Source of the DNA: Takakia lepidozioides
Lineage: Eukaryota; Streptophyta; Takakiopsida; Takakiales; Takakiaceae
Reading direction: 5' to 3'
Assembly: GCA_030704615.1 (NCBI GenBank)
Contig: CM060731.1
Coordinates: 1,736,001 to 1,800,000 of the forward strand
Length of the DNA stretch: 64,000 bases
The notes under the pieces were generated by a model, which did not search any database, was not told where the DNA came from, and saw only the letters and a program-made list of their open reading frames with translations. Below are positions 43,144-55,523 of the stretch, one piece after another; the first letter of the stretch is position 1; each line of letters starts with the position of its first letter. The translations under genes were made by a program, and so were the position numbers.

Positions 43144-45246
43144 CAGGTATTGTCTGCCTCTCGTTCATTCAAGCACAAAACAGCAGATCAATATGTACTG
43201 ATACCTGCTTGTACTTGTATGTATCTCTACACCAATGGGGTGTTAGCCACATTTCACAGTAGAGAAGGGTTGAAGGGTTCTTTTCCTGCTCTTTATTGCT
43301 GTGTCCAAACCGACGCAGGGCCTCTGACCACAAGGCTACAAGCAAGCAAGGTTCTAATGAGTAAACCTGATATCCATTCTTTTTTTTGTGCTACCTTCAT
43401 CCTCATCAGTTATTAAAATTCATGTGCAGATTGCAAAACCTTCTAGAGAAGGACACTTTTAGAAATCTGTTCCACCCATGAGAGAGTTCCATTTTATTTC
43501 AATTGTCAATTCAGAGAGATTGAGAGAGATTGTCAATTGATAAAATGAACAGGAAAAATTGCTCACCGAAAAAGCATGGGAGAATGATGCTGCACCAATA
43601 TGGAGCCTGGTATGAGAGTGGCAGGGCAGATGTGCCCTCATCAGGCTCTGCAGGGCTTGCCTCATCTTCAATAGTTTGATAGCATACTTGAGCTAAATTG
43701 GTGAGGCACTAGGTCACTCCATGCACTCCTGTGGAAAATTACAAACTGTTTGACCTCACTTAAATTTCTGCATGCCTTTCCTTCTACAAAGGGCATTAAC
43801 AAACAAGTCAAAAAACTCTCATTGGTGAGATACAGGTATGCAGTTGTATAATGTCACTGTATAGTCACAGTCAATGAAAGTTACTTAATCCAACTTACAA
43901 GAAAGGGCAACCCTGCTAGACGTGTTCTTGCACGCCTTAAGCTGCTTTGCAGTCTGTTGAAAGAAAGTTCCTCCTTTCTGGTGATACACTGCTTGCCCTT
44001 CAACCAATCTGCACAATCAAGAAGTTCATTGAGACAACCCTGAACAGAAGGACCACAAAAGCAGCACACAATTTAATTATGACCTAAAAACTGACCCAAA
44101 AGAAAAGTTTGTTGCAATGGATGTTCCTCTAAGTGGATATTGCTGACTGCACCCAAAATCTTTGCAAAGACTTAGCATCAGATTCCTCCACAAAAGGCGG
44201 CTGTTGATAGGCTAGAACTAGGCATGTCTTCAAACTCACAGCCCACGACTTGGTTGATCTACCTGCTTTAGCACATTATCAGTGGGGTAGCAATTGCGCA
44301 TGGTTGTGGAAGTACTGTGCGGGTTCATCCCAGGACTCAAATCCATGAAGCAAATGGAATGCAACCATTTGGTCCGATACTATATATATGCTGGCCTTCA
44401 TGCCAACAACGGGGCTGTACAGCAAACCGGCACACCAGAGGTGATAATAGTAGACACGATTAACTTCGGCAGCTGAGCTCATCTACCCAAAAGGATCCCA
44501 CCGATTTACAGAGAAAAATGTCGTAAAATAGAATAATCCAACTCCACGCCCGTCATGCCAGGTCAAAGAAAAATCACAAGGGTAGGGAAGACCCAAGAGG
44601 AATGTGCAGTGTGGTGGTGGGGTAGGAGGACACACAACAAGTCAGGCAGACGCACAGCTGTGATCAAATGCTCGCCATCATAATGTGAGACTTCGGCGGC
44701 GAATTTTCAAGAAACAGTAGTCTCCAAAAAAGACTGATCCATTATGCTCACTTCCAAATGCCACGGATTAGTCCTTTGATTCGTCACAATGGTCTCTCTC
44801 GAAAACGATCAGGCAGTACCTCGAACATTAGGCTGCAAAATGTAGGGTTAAGATAAAAACCATAAGCTGCTCAGAGAGGGAAGTGCTGGTCGTCACAGCA
44901 ACCGACGCAACCGTTCAAGCCTGCCCTCCAGTGATTCTAGAACTTGGCAAGATGCAACACTCCACTACAAGAAAACCCACGTTCATATGAAGGAAGCGTA
45001 GAAGACAGGAGAGATTCTGGAGGCAATGCTCAACAGTTCACCCAGCAAGTTCTCGCTGGTCCACGCTACACTTACATCCACCCATCGCTCAAGTTCATCT
45101 CAAGTAAGCTACTCAAGGAACAAAATTCCTCTTCCATGGTCATGGTTTCATCCATTTCTTATTCATAAGTTATTATGAAATCAAAGAACTGTTATTTGGG
45201 GAAGGTACAACGGGATCAAACTGGTTTTGATGGCACTGACGCGTAC
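43144..45246. other. Long 5' intron or upstream region of COQ6
   Basis: About 2.1 kb separates the FAD-fold exon from the candidate first exon. Short frames occur (43671-43459 and 44069-43881 on the minus strand), but I cannot join them in phase. CACTACAAGAAAAC at 44963-44976 resembles a CACTA terminus but has no partner in view. Confidence 0.4.
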
Positions 45247-45359
45247 CTAGTCTCGTCCTGCAAGAAGGAGCCAACAGAATTAAGAGATGACAGAGTACCA
45301 CGAGTCTGGTCTGTTGTAGCTACCCGTGGTGGTTGTTGCAGCCTCAGAATCGCCAGCAT
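45247..45359 (-). CDS. Candidate first exon of COQ6 (targeting peptide)
   Basis: An ATG at 45359 starts 'MLAILRLQQPPRVATTDQTR', a basic, hydroxylated, acid-poor segment of the sort that targets mitochondria. It continues for 37 codons to a good donor (AG-GTACGC, 45247/45246). The phase (two bases left) does not match the exon at 43143 (which needs one), so an unseen exon must lie between, or this is not the right start. The position, directly facing the BAHD gene's start, supports a transcription start here. Confidence 0.35.
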
Positions 45360-45489
45360 TTTTCTAGCTTTGTTCCAGGGGGAAGTGTCGCTTTTGAATG
45401 GTTGCAAGTAAACGAGAAGAGACACTTAGTGATTGTGTGAGCGGGAGTAGTTGCAGAGCTGTCCGAGATACATCTGAAACCTCGTAGCA

Positions 45490-45493
<4 letters not shown>

Positions 45494-45528
<35 letters not shown>

Positions 45529-45547
45529 GGGAGGAGGGGGGGGGGGT
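45494..45547. repeat. (GA)n microsatellite and G-run in the divergent promoter
   Basis: About 33 bases of uninterrupted GA are followed by a G-rich run of about 20 bases. They lie in the 277-bp gap between the candidate COQ6 start (minus, 45359) and the BAHD start (plus, 45637). GA/CT tracts are common core-promoter elements in plants and attract GAGA-binding (BBR/BPC) factors. Confidence 0.8.
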
Positions 45548-45636
45548 CCCATTGTATCCAGCGCAGTTCAAAAGCTGCACCCACATCGATCACTCTGGGC
45601 CACACGACCCACACGCGCAACTCGCACTAACCCATT

Positions 45637-47516
45637 ATGAAGATAGAAAGAGGGCCACAGCGATCTGTGAAACCGAACCCTGGGGGCGCTTCTCGCACCC
45701 TGCTGCCTCTGAACAGCTCGGATTTGGTGGTTCCCAGGGTGCATGTTGAAGTGATCTATGCCTTTGATGCCCCGACGCCCCCTGCGTCCGTTCTGGAAGA
45801 CGGTCTAGCTAAAACATTGGATGAGTATAGGGAGTGGGCCGGTCGTCTCGGAAAGGATGAGACGGGACGGCCCGCCATCGATATGAATGATGCAGGGGCT
45901 GTGTTCATTGAAGCTGAGGCAGATGGATTTTTGAAGGACGTCTTCCCCTTCAATCCATCTCCCATTTTGCTTGACATGGTGCCCCCAAACCGGGGAGTCG
46001 AGGAGCTGCTTCTTATCCAGGTGGTACTCTGTTTCTTCACCTAGTACTTGAGTAATGAAATGACGGTATTGTTTTCTTGGTATGGTTTGTGAATAAGGGC
46101 CCTTCTGTTTCAAGGCACCCGCCAGTCAAGTTGTACTCCATGGTTGACTCTCCAAGTTGCTGGTATTGAAAGGCTGCTACGTTGTCAACTCCAGTCAGAG
46201 AACTTTTTCTTCCAATTTTATTTTTTTCAGTATGGGGCACTTGAGAACCCTGCATTCCACTGAACATTGATCAAGGGGTTTTTTCTTTTAGACTTTGCAA
46301 GTATGGATTACATGCCACGATGTTTGGGTGCTATCGTTGCAGCCATGGAACGGAACACTCAATTTCCATTTGAGTGGAATTAGTTCATTTTTAGCTGCAT
46401 TTTCTCAGTAGCCTTGCTAATCTTCCTTGTAATCTTACCCACTGAGAGAGAGAGAGATGGAGACAGAGAGGAGGCGGAGGAGGAGTAGGAGGAGGTGGTG
46501 GTATTCCATTTCTAAATTCGTCTAGGCCTCCTCCCAATTCATGAAAGACATCAGAGGGAGATGGTTTCTGTCTTCATCTTAGCCTAGTAGTTGAGGATCT
46601 CAAAAGTACTGTGAGTTACTTGCTGTAGGTCACCAAGTACAATTTACATGACATTGGAGTTGCACGTCACCACCAAGTGGCAGATGGAGAGGCTGCGAGC
46701 AACTTCATGAATGCATGGGCAGCTGCCTGCAAGGAGCTCCCTTTCTCACCTGTCCTCCACGATCGCACACTACTGATGCCTAGAGACCCCCCAAATCCAA
46801 CATTTGATCACATTGAGTACAAACGACCCCCACCAAAGCCTGAAGCAGAGGTACCACCTACTTACCCCCCTTTGTCAAGGAAGAAGCTTCACTTTGATCC
46901 AGAGACGTTGAAAAAAATCAAGAGCCAAGCCATAAAGGAGAATGACGAGCCAGGGTTTTACACAACATTTGAAAGTCTGACAGGCCATTTGTGGAGGTGT
47001 GTGAGCAAAGCTCGTGGATTAACTGGGGAAGTAGGGACCAGAGCCATGGTTGCAGCCAATGGAAGGCGTCGGTTCAGCCCCCCAATACCTGGGGACTATT
47101 TTGGCAACGTGATTTTCCATGCTTGTCCACACACTAGTGTGAAAGATCTGGTTGAAGAGCCTCTCTCATTTGCTGCTGGCCTTGTTCATACCTCAATCAA
47201 GAGAATAGACAATGAGTACATGCATTCAGCTGTTGATTTTGTGGAGGTTCAGAGGAAGAACCCTGCCCCAATTTCAAGAGGAATGAGCACAGTGCTGAGC
47301 CCAAATTTGAGTCTCACCAGCTGGGTGCAGCTGCCACTGTACAAGCTGGACTTTGGGTGGGGAACTCCCACCTTTGCAGGACCCCCTTGGATTCCATTTG
47401 AGGGTCTGGCAATGTTGATCCCTTCATACACAAAAGACGGGAGTATTGATGTTGTGATTGGGCTTTTTGAACCAGACATGGCCAAGCTGGAGGCAATATG
47501 TTATGAAGCTTTGTAG
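45637..47516 (+). CDS. BAHD acyltransferase, HCT-like
   Basis: BAHD enzymes transfer an acyl group from CoA to an alcohol or amine in the cytosol; the HCT branch makes hydroxycinnamoyl esters for phenylpropanoid and cutin-like polymers. Two exons, 45637-46020 and 46629-47516, join in phase 0 to give 423 residues, close to the family norm of 430-450. The N-terminus 'MKIERGPQRSVKPNPGG' matches the HCT-type start. The catalytic HHxxxDG is HHQVADG at residues 142-148, just after the intron, which falls at the position conserved in many HCT genes. The structural DFGWG motif is at 369-373, and 'TTFESLTGHLWRCVSKARGL' is the usual central segment. No stop or shift is seen. The exact substrate cannot be told. 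It may share a promoter with COQ6 on the other strand. Confidence 0.92.
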
Positions 47517-48381
47517 ATTTTGGGCTTGTCCCTTTCTTTATTCAATGTATATGGACCTAGTGCTGGAGATTGATTTCGCTAGGGTAGTATGCTCCTTGTT
47601 CCACTGACAATTTTGCAGAGAGATCTCCAGACCTTGCTCCTTCATTCGTCCTCCATATCTTTTCTTCCAGAGGGAAAAGAAGATGCTCTCTTTTAGCTGT
47701 TGACACAGCCGGTCTGTATGCTTTTCAAATCTTGGCTTCTGCATTGAAATTCTGTTGACATTACACTCCGATCTAGTTTGTTTGTCGCTGTTGTCAGGCC
47801 AGTCTAGCACTCTGGTGTTGGCCTCACAGACCTGTTCAACAATGGTCAACAAAATTCTGTGTTTGAAATATCAGATGGAGTTGTGGATAATTCTAACTTC
47901 ATGTAAAACATTCCCCAATGCCTGTATGTAGAGCACAGTGGGACCAGTGAAAGTTTCTTTGAGAAAACAGAAACCATGTTCACAGGTTGTCTCATGCTGA
48001 TTGCATTCGTGGGTATGAAAAAGGTTCCTGGTCCAACTCACCACTTTCACCACTTTCCTGAGAGCGTTTGAATTTTGTGATGTACCAAACCTTCAAAAGC
48101 CAGATGGAATCTTGCAACTTTCGCTCGGGAGTAACGAGGACAAATTATTTTGACAGCCTGGACAGAGCTGGCCTCGTCAATCGTGGAGTTGCCAGGGAGG
48201 ATTGGAGATGCCATCCACAATTCTCATGTCAAGACTCCTGCCTATTGACTTTTGTCCTACTAACTTTAGTACAAACGCGATACATCACTCGAGATTTTTT
48301 CCCAAATTCTGGATCTTAACCAGTCCACATGAGATGCAACCCTGCATTTACACTGGAATTTATTTACAATTCGTAGAACAA
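47517..48381. other. Intergenic between convergent BAHD and CLT genes
   Basis: Only short, unconvincing frames. The region holds the 3' ends of both genes. I see no repeat or RNA gene. Confidence 0.45.
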
Positions 48382-50131
48382 CTAAATCGTCAGGGTTTTT
48401 TTTATACTTTGGCCTGAGAAATTATAAGATGCAAGACCTGCCATCAAAATTGCAGCTCCTACGCAGAGGCCTGGAGGGATTGTAGCTGGGGCTCCTAAAT
48501 AAGGCAATGGTAAAGTAAAAGCCCAAATAGCTATGGGTACTGACAAAGTGACACAGAAAGAGGACATGATGGCCGAGGATTGCTTGAGTAAACTCAGAGA
48601 AAAGATATTGAATGTCAAGTTGGCCAACACATAGAGGAAAGGCAGAAAGGGCGCTCCCTCGCATCCTTTAACTAATGAACCCATATTGACAAAGCACGCC
48701 ATTCCTTCATTGAAGTAGGCTGGCATCTGCTGGAAGGAGAGTCCTCGCATACTTGATAAGAAGGGAAGTAACAGGAACACAAACAGAGCCTGAAATCCTG
48801 ATCCAAGGGAATTAACCACGAAAATGTCTAAAGACCCTCCTTGCAGGTTCCTCTCAGACTCTTCGAACAAGAACTCTTTGATGATCGAAGCACCTGCTAA
48901 AAAGAGATTTGAAATAATCATGACAAGGGGCCAAAGGAAGCCCGATTGCTGTAAAGAGTGTCCATCTACTCCCCCCGATCCACTCGCAACGACAACTACC
49001 ACTCCTGCAACCACCATAAGACAACCGAAGACCTGCCCCAAAGTGTATCGCCTCCTTAAAATTGTTGCTGAAAGGACGAGTTGCCACACCAGAAAGGCCT
49101 GGAACGGGACACTCACTTGCATTACATTCAGTTCAACCTAAAAGCCAAACCACGTACCTACCACATATGCGATTGACTTTGAGGATTCAAAGCTTGAAGC
49201 TCAATTCAATACATGGCAAGCAAATGACAAGCTACAAGACCGACGATGAATGCCCAGGATCTGGAAAGCATAAGCATTTTTGCAAGTCTGGGAATTGGCT
49301 TGTCTTGCATTGGTGGCAAGAACTTCTCAAACCTAACATGTGCTTACAACTGAAGTCTGGATACTCTTCAATCGGGTGAGTTACCTGGGTCAAAATAGGT
49401 ATGAATGTCCCTGCAAGAACTGCTGCAGATGCCATGTTTGCCGCAATTCCCAATGCTTCGAGTGCACCGATGGCGATGAACCGGACCTTAGGTAAAGCCA
49501 ACATCTCCTTAGTGACAATTCCAGCGCGATATCGAACATAGAGGACTGTAGAATAGACCACCACATACCCAAATGTCGTCAACTGAGCCAAAAAGAATGG
49601 GTAGTCTTTCAGTGGAACTAGCGCCATTTTGTACAACACCTTGTTGCTCACAGACAAAAGGACGGTGGCTATGGCTGTGCACGTTATATGCAAATTCCTC
49701 TTCAAGATAGGTTTTCCTAGAACACAAACAAACTCCTTCTCTGCTTGTTGTGTTTCAGATGCGCTGTATGCCTCGACGAACCCACGTCTCTCTCCTCTCT
49801 GCCTCTTCCTTCTCATAGTTAACCCAATAAAGTGGGGCTCCACAAACCCAGCATAATCTCTTCGTGATGTTTGAGATTTAGAGAGTCTTGGCAAAGATTC
49901 CAACTCGGTACTTGGGAGACCGAGAGAGAGGGAGATTCGGAGAAAGCAAGGAGAAGACATTGCTGGTAATGACACGCCCCACGCACAGCCAGAGCCTCCC
50001 TGCCAAGACGGAACACCTGAGGAAGATGGAGAGGCACCAAATGCACCATACTGAATCGCGTGACGTCTGCATCCCAGTTGCAACACGCCTGCCATAGCTT
50101 GATTTCCCGAGTTTGATTCAAAGGAGGACAA
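48382..50131 (-). CDS. CLT: CRT-like transporter (CLT), plastid thiol/glutathione exporter family
   Basis: CLT proteins are plant relatives of the Plasmodium chloroquine-resistance transporter and move glutathione and its precursor across the plastid envelope. Two exons, 50131-49385 and 49137-48382, join in phase 0 for 500 residues. The first 120 or so residues are Ser/Arg-rich and basic with few acids, as in a plastid transit peptide. The membrane part starts with 'ITCTAIATVLLSVSNKVLYK' and shows about ten hydrophobic helices; 'DYPFFLAQLTTFGYVVVYST' and 'LTQVELNVMQVSVPFQAFLV' are typical of the drug/metabolite transporter fold. The last helix ends 'LMAGLASYNFSGQSIKKTLT'. No damage is visible. 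The start is the first ATG of the open frame; a start at the later ATG near 50092 would shorten the peptide but keep the transit region. Confidence 0.9.
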
Positions 50132-51733
50132 ACTTCACTGTACCCTGTTAGAAGAAAAGGAGATGCAAGTTTTCCTTCAATTTGATTCTTATGAATGACT
50201 CCTCCCCGTTCAAGAACAACATCTCAATTGCTCCCAACTCCGTGAACTGCTGTAGTTGCCAGATTCTGGCCCCTCTTCCAAGTAAGTATCGCTTCTTCTT
50301 AGCCCACCTCCAGTCTCTGTACAGCTATCGCTGAATGGGTCTGATCGCATATGCACGTAATGCTGAAGGACTCCACCGACAGCAAAGGCAAATGCCCTGG
50401 GTGACAACTTGGCTCTAGAGCTATCTTCAGAAATCTCCAGCAGTACACGGGAAAGCTCACTCTCTCCGAACGATGTATGATCAATTCCATTCCATCTCTG
50501 TCTCTATGCTGCAAGAAAACCTCGGTGGCCCCTCCTCCTAGAAAATGTCTCTCTAACTTTGACTCCTTGGTAGTAATGCCACAAACATCAGGCACGAAAG
50601 GTGTCAAGAGAGAGAGACGGGGTAATTACGTACTTATTCGAGGCAACAGATACACTCTAACCGCTGGATACACGGCACTCCTGCAGGCAAGCGAGCAACC
50701 TGCTCCCGACTTCTTACCAAATTTCCACAGTTGACCCAGTCAACTTTCCCTCAAGTGTAGCGCCTTAGTTGGTGGAGTTCGCAGGAAACTACTCTACTCG
50801 CGGGCAATGATGAGAGTAGAGATGATGTGTTAGTAGAGTCATTCGACAAAAGTATCTGTTTGGAATTTATGATTCTTGTGCCATGTGCGCACATGACCTT
50901 GTCGATATCAGGCCCCCTACGCGTAGGCCGCCCAGATTGGTGGCTTGTTTCAGAATGGAAAGCTATGGCCTTTTTGGCTGCCATGTGATTCGCAGGGTGT
51001 AAACGAATGAACGAATGGCATGTTTCGAGGATTGATTCGTTGTAGCGGCTGTCTATCAGCCGGCGGGTATAGGTCACCTAATCAAGCTGGCTGATCAGTT
51101 TTGGTGGCACCCCAATTGTTGCAACCAGCAAAACTGCAAACAATTTGTCTGCTGTGGGCGTGAACCCAATAAAGAGTCTTGGGCGCATGGGCTGGATTGA
51201 TTCTGTCCAGAGTTGGAGATGTTGGGGACCTGAAGGAGGCCGGATGTCCTGTGTTTTTCTCTTGCATCAGGGGACGCATAGTATGGTCTTTTCCACCATA
51301 GTGAAATACTGACCCGGGCGCTGACCGTTGCTTTGTGCATAAGAGCAAGACCCACGCGGTGTGGAATCCGCATAGTCGAAGATAAAGAATTACATTTGGA
51401 ACTACACGAAAGAACTTCCTTGGAAGTACGGTTTATCATCATTAAGAAATCTCCGAGGCTGGTAGTTTTCTTACAATCTCTCGAGGCTGCGGCACATGTG
51501 GATCTAGAACTGGTAAGGAGGCGACTCGCAAGGTCACTGTCCCGCTCAAAGAATGTTCTTACGTAGCCGCATATGGCCTCAGATTACTGATTGTACCAGA
51601 CACAAACGTGCACGTACTAAAGCTCAATCATTCTGATCACGCAACTCCAGCCTGCACTTGTGTATAAATCCAGACCTTTGACCGTACACCAGAGTTCCAC
51701 CATCACCCTTCCCAATTTGCGGAGGGAACTCAC
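50132..51733. other. No firm gene; one smooth minus-strand frame
   Basis: At 50620-50205 on the minus strand two overlapping frames read smoothly (for example 'LSPRAFAFAVGGVLQHYVHM') and might be an exon with a shift, but I know no relative. From 50760 to 51730 I see nothing supported; the missing 3' part of the GDSL gene should have been here. Confidence 0.3.
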
Positions 51734-52646
51734 CAAGAGAGCTGCAGTCCCATCAAGGTAACCCGATGCTGCAGACGCAAAATTTATGCCCTGAAGAAGC
51801 AGGTTTCCTGTCGCATTGGGGTGCAGATATGCCATAGGGTATGGAAGGCCTAATCTCAATGCTGCAATACAACACTCCAGCACCCATGCTCATCTTATTT
51901 CAAGACCCGTGTGTCGACGAACTAACCTTTCTCGTCATTCAGTTTCCAAAAAACCAAATGAATGCTTAACACCAACTAGCTTTGAACCCACCGAATCAAG
52001 ACAACTCCACCCAAACCAAGCCATGTAGGAAACGAAGGTACCCACAGATTCTTCGTGAATGTGTATACCTGCCAGTGGGGTTCGGTCTTGTTAACAGCAC
52101 CAAGCCGCAAGTTCACATTGAGAGTTCGATCAAGACTTAGTGTAGAGGAAGACCTTGAGAACAAAATGCAAAATGCTGCTATACTTGAACCAGGAATGTC
52201 TTGTGAATTAGAAATCCCGTTAAGTAGTAGCAGTCGCGCATAGTGCTACCTTTTGAAATAGCACTGCTTATTTGAACTTGTCAGTGCTCAGGACTCCTAA
52301 GTCAGTGTAGAACGAGTGTGGAAATTTATCTATCTTGCAGCAGGATCTATGCAGTCGCGGAACAGTTCAAGAAAGCTTACCTATGAAAACCGACCATCAC
52401 AGAACCGTCCTGTTGCTGTCTTTGTATCGAATACACGTCCATATGGGGGAAGTTTGCTGTGGCCACAGATTCGATGAAATTGTTGTTTCCTACGTCGGCT
52501 GTTGAATCTCCAAATATGATGATGGTCTGTGCGAGCGGGTTCCCCTTCCCTGCTCGTACGCTGATCGTAGTGCAATAGGAGACTAATACCACTAGCAGAA
52601 TGTATGCCACCGGCAATTTACGTCCTGTCATGGTAGTGTCAACCAT
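51734..52646 (-). pseudogene. GDSL esterase/lipase, 5' part only and frame-damaged
   Basis: GDSL lipases are secreted serine hydrolases active on acyl esters, including cutin and cell-wall lipids. Exon 1 (from 52646 or 52631 to about 52376) has a signal peptide (MTGRKLPVAYILLVVLVSYC) and block I 'IIFGDSTADVGNNNFI' with the nucleophile Ser. Then 'FPPYGRVFDTKTATGRFCDG' lies one frame over: a run of five C at the Pro-Pro site looks one base short, so translation shifts. The donor follows a TAG in the restored frame. Exon 2 (51861-51734, donor GTGAGT) reads '[20 protein letters not shown]' and '[18 protein letters not shown]' correctly (block II). Blocks III and V with Asp and His are not found downstream. 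The gene is thus truncated and shifted. Confidence 0.75.
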
Positions 52647-53022
52647 TCGAGGACCATTCGGCTCCCGTTGCACTTGAATAATCTAGGTACTATCCGAACA
52701 CTGGTTGTTAAGAATGATCTTCAATCCAGAACAGAAGAGGAGGACTCTGCCAAGGGACTACAGTCGAATCACTTGGCCATAAGCTCTGGAAAAGTTAACC
52801 GTGCCAGAGAGATGATAATTATTACCCAATGGTGGTGCGTAACATCACATGATGAGTAGAAGTAAAGCCTCTCTGATAGTTTTATGAGTGTTCATCAAGG
52901 CCTCTGGTGAGCTTGCCAGCGTCGGACGCATCTTCCGAAAGCGGAAGGGTCCTCCATTGAACGGGGATAGGTTCCGCGTCAGAAGGTAGGTCAGATAACA
53001 AAGGAACAAAATTAAAAGTGCT

Positions 53023-53151
53023 TTACGTATAGGGTAATGCCCTGAGTCGAGGGCATTCCCGGATTTAAGGGCCTGACGCCGAGGGCGGCAGCCCGAGGGG
53101 AAGGCCCGAAAATCCGGGAGTGCCCGACACGAGGGGCGTTACACCGCGTAA
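53023..53151. repeat. Fold-back element with about 50-bp imperfect arms
   Basis: The left arm (53023-53073) and the reverse complement of the right arm (53102-53151) align over their length; each starts TTACG and they share stretches such as TCCCGGATTT and GGGCCT, at about 75-80% identity by eye. The centre (53074-53101) is short and GC-rich. The DNA is more GC-rich than its surroundings. It could form a long hairpin and may be a MITE or the relic of two facing ends. Confidence 0.75.
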
Positions 53152-53263
53152 GGAAATGGGATGATTTCCTTATCTTTTCATCCTTCCTTTATGCTTTCTC
53201 CCCGCCAGTAGCTTGCCGTGAAAAAAGATCTTGGAGGTAAAGATAAAGAAATATCGCAAGTGT

Positions 53264-53300
53264 GCATTACACACTCGTGCATTACACGAGTGTGTAATGC
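53264..53300. repeat. Perfect 16-bp inverted repeat with 5-base loop
   Basis: GCATTACACACTCGTG, loop CATTA, then CACGAGTGTGTAATGC. It lies about 110 bp from the fold-back element and shares the GTAATGC word with it, so both may belong to one insertion. Confidence 0.85.
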
Positions 53301-54232
53301 ACTGGTAATCATGGGGCGGCCTCTTACGCTGGCTAATGCGCAGAAATTTACAAAGAGAAATCAGCCCTAGTTCTTTACGTAGTGATAAACTTACGTTGAA
53401 GCAAGCTTGTGATCGTCATCAGTGAAGTAACTAAACTTTAGAAGCTCTACCAAAAAGAGCGGTGCTGCCAATGTAAGGACGTCCCTCTAATCTAGCAGTG
53501 GATGTTGTTTTCTCTGTCGGCCTCTCTTTGTATCTCTCTCCCTTTCTGCTCACCCCTAAAATCTTGGCTGCATTGTGCAATCGGGTATGCATCTGCCAGC
53601 CAAGTCATTTGGCTGTGCAAAACCCGTGAAGCTTTTGGGGAGGTGAGGAAACGTTTACTAGGTGCTAGAAGTGAGGAAGGCAACAACTCTGTCATATTCT
53701 CAGATTTCTTGATAGTCCCTTATGTAATTAGCCTGTTGGGTCTTGTACACAACTAGTCTAGTCAACATTAGAATTCGACTTCACTACGTCTGTAATCCTT
53801 TGATGTCGTGGATGCATCAACTCTTGTGTCTCTCTCTCACTGGGGCCAATGTACCACCGTCACAGGCTAAGAAGATGATGCAGTTGGCCCTGCTTCCCTG
53901 CGATCCATTAGATTCCAAGGGCATACCCATGCCAACCACACTCCATTTGCATCTCATGAACTTCTGTATTGTCCAGGGATTATGAAGGAACCAAGAGGTT
54001 GAAGTCACTTGTTTCTTACAAGTATGATTTGGTAAGAAGGAAGAGTGAATGTCATTCCTGCGCAGTTGTGTCTGTTGCCTGGGAGGCGGCCAGGGAGGGG
54101 AAAAGAGCAATCGATCCGGAAAGGCGAGAAGCTTTACTTATACGCCTGAAGAAAATGATTCATTTGCGCTGCCTCACCTGGGTAACCAGCTTCATATGCC
54201 TCCGACGGAATCCACATATCGCACAAAGAGCG

Positions 54233-54269
<37 letters not shown>

Positions 54270-55523
54270 GTTTTTGGCTCTCCCTTATAGGCCTCGGGCA
54301 ACGGTGGTGGAATCGCATTAAAAATTACATCCTCTTTCCTTGGCTCTCCCGCTTACACTCAACTCAGGATATAATTACAAACATAATTTGAATTCTTGGT
54401 ATTCTGGTTTGACCCAAAACACAACATGCAACCTTAAGACACCAGGATTGTGAGCGTTGCAATCAACAAATGCTCGAGGAAATCGAAGTATGGGTGCGGG
54501 GGTTTGTTGGATGCACCGCTGATGTGTGCGATCTTGGCAGAAAATCTGCTTCACCTCGGTTGACGGTCTAGGCACCAAGGACCCCAGTCCGTCTGAAAGT
54601 CCGGTCTCAAAGTTGCAAGTTGTCTACTTAATGGCTTCCCCATATCTTAACCATAAAAGCGAATTTTAGGCTACCAAGGATGACTTTAAAACGAGATACA
54701 CAGATAAAGACAGAAATAAGGGGCGCTCAAATCAGAATAGAGAAGAGCTACATCGGAGAGTAATTGATGTGCTGAAGAAGCACATGTGTTCAGAGGAGAG
54801 CCAAAATAAAAGAAAGAAAGGATTTTCACAAAACTCCAGAGAGCTGACTGCACAGGAATGCATAGGTTGCAAACAAAGAAAAGAGAGAACTCCTTATACA
54901 TTCCTAGCGTTGCAGGCCGAGAGGGAGAGAGAGATACAAAAGAAAGCAAATTTTGTCCACGGGAGGGTGAAAGAGAGGGAGGGATGAGTGCTCGGTAAGC
55001 TAGGTTTAGTGGCCACAGCCCCAATTTGGACAGAGCATGAAAGGGGGTTATGAATTGAAGGAAGAAATTCATGACCGTCACTGGACAACCCTCATATGTA
55101 GCCCCCAATTTCCCCACGGATGTGACACAAGAGAGTGGTAAAATATTCAAAGATCCCAGAGCCTTGCGGCCATTTTCTCAACAGGATATAATCATAAGTT
55201 TCTGGGTGAACAACAATATCATCAGAGATAATGATATATGACTGGCGATTGAACTTTCCCCTCAAACATGAATTTGGATAGAGTGGTGAGGGGACAAAGG
55301 AACAAAGGAACTGTATGACATCCATGGAAAAAGCTTCTGGAGAAGAATGAGAGTATATTGTGCTTGTGGTAGCCCGTGGTGGTCGAAAGCACATCACCAA
55401 TTTGGGGAGAGATGGACCCCATTCTGTCAGGGTTGAGCAGCAGAAAGGTTTTGGGGTTACTGGTCAAGTTGGGTATTTGGTTTCCTGTGGAAATCTGAAG
55501 AGCTGATAAAGGTGGGGTTGGGA
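53301..55523. other. No firm gene; (TC)n tract at 54235-54267
   Basis: Plus-strand frames at 53743-54190 read in part like coding DNA ('SQAKKMMQLALLPCDPLDSK', 'DYEGTKRLKSLVSYKYDLVR', 'TPEENDSFALPHLGNQLHMP'), but they are in different frames and I recognise no family. A (TC)n microsatellite of 33 bases lies at 54235-54267. The remainder, up to the phosphofructokinase gene, shows nothing I can support. Confidence 0.3.

Noticed and set aside
44963-44976. CACTACAAGAAAAC, identical to a common CACTA terminus
   Set aside because: No inverted partner or transposon coding was found on either side; a 14-base match alone is not enough for an element call.
54686-55150. 154-codon minus-strand frame rich in Leu, Ser and Phe
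   Set aside because: Looks like the antisense of purine-rich DNA; no motif, no splice context.
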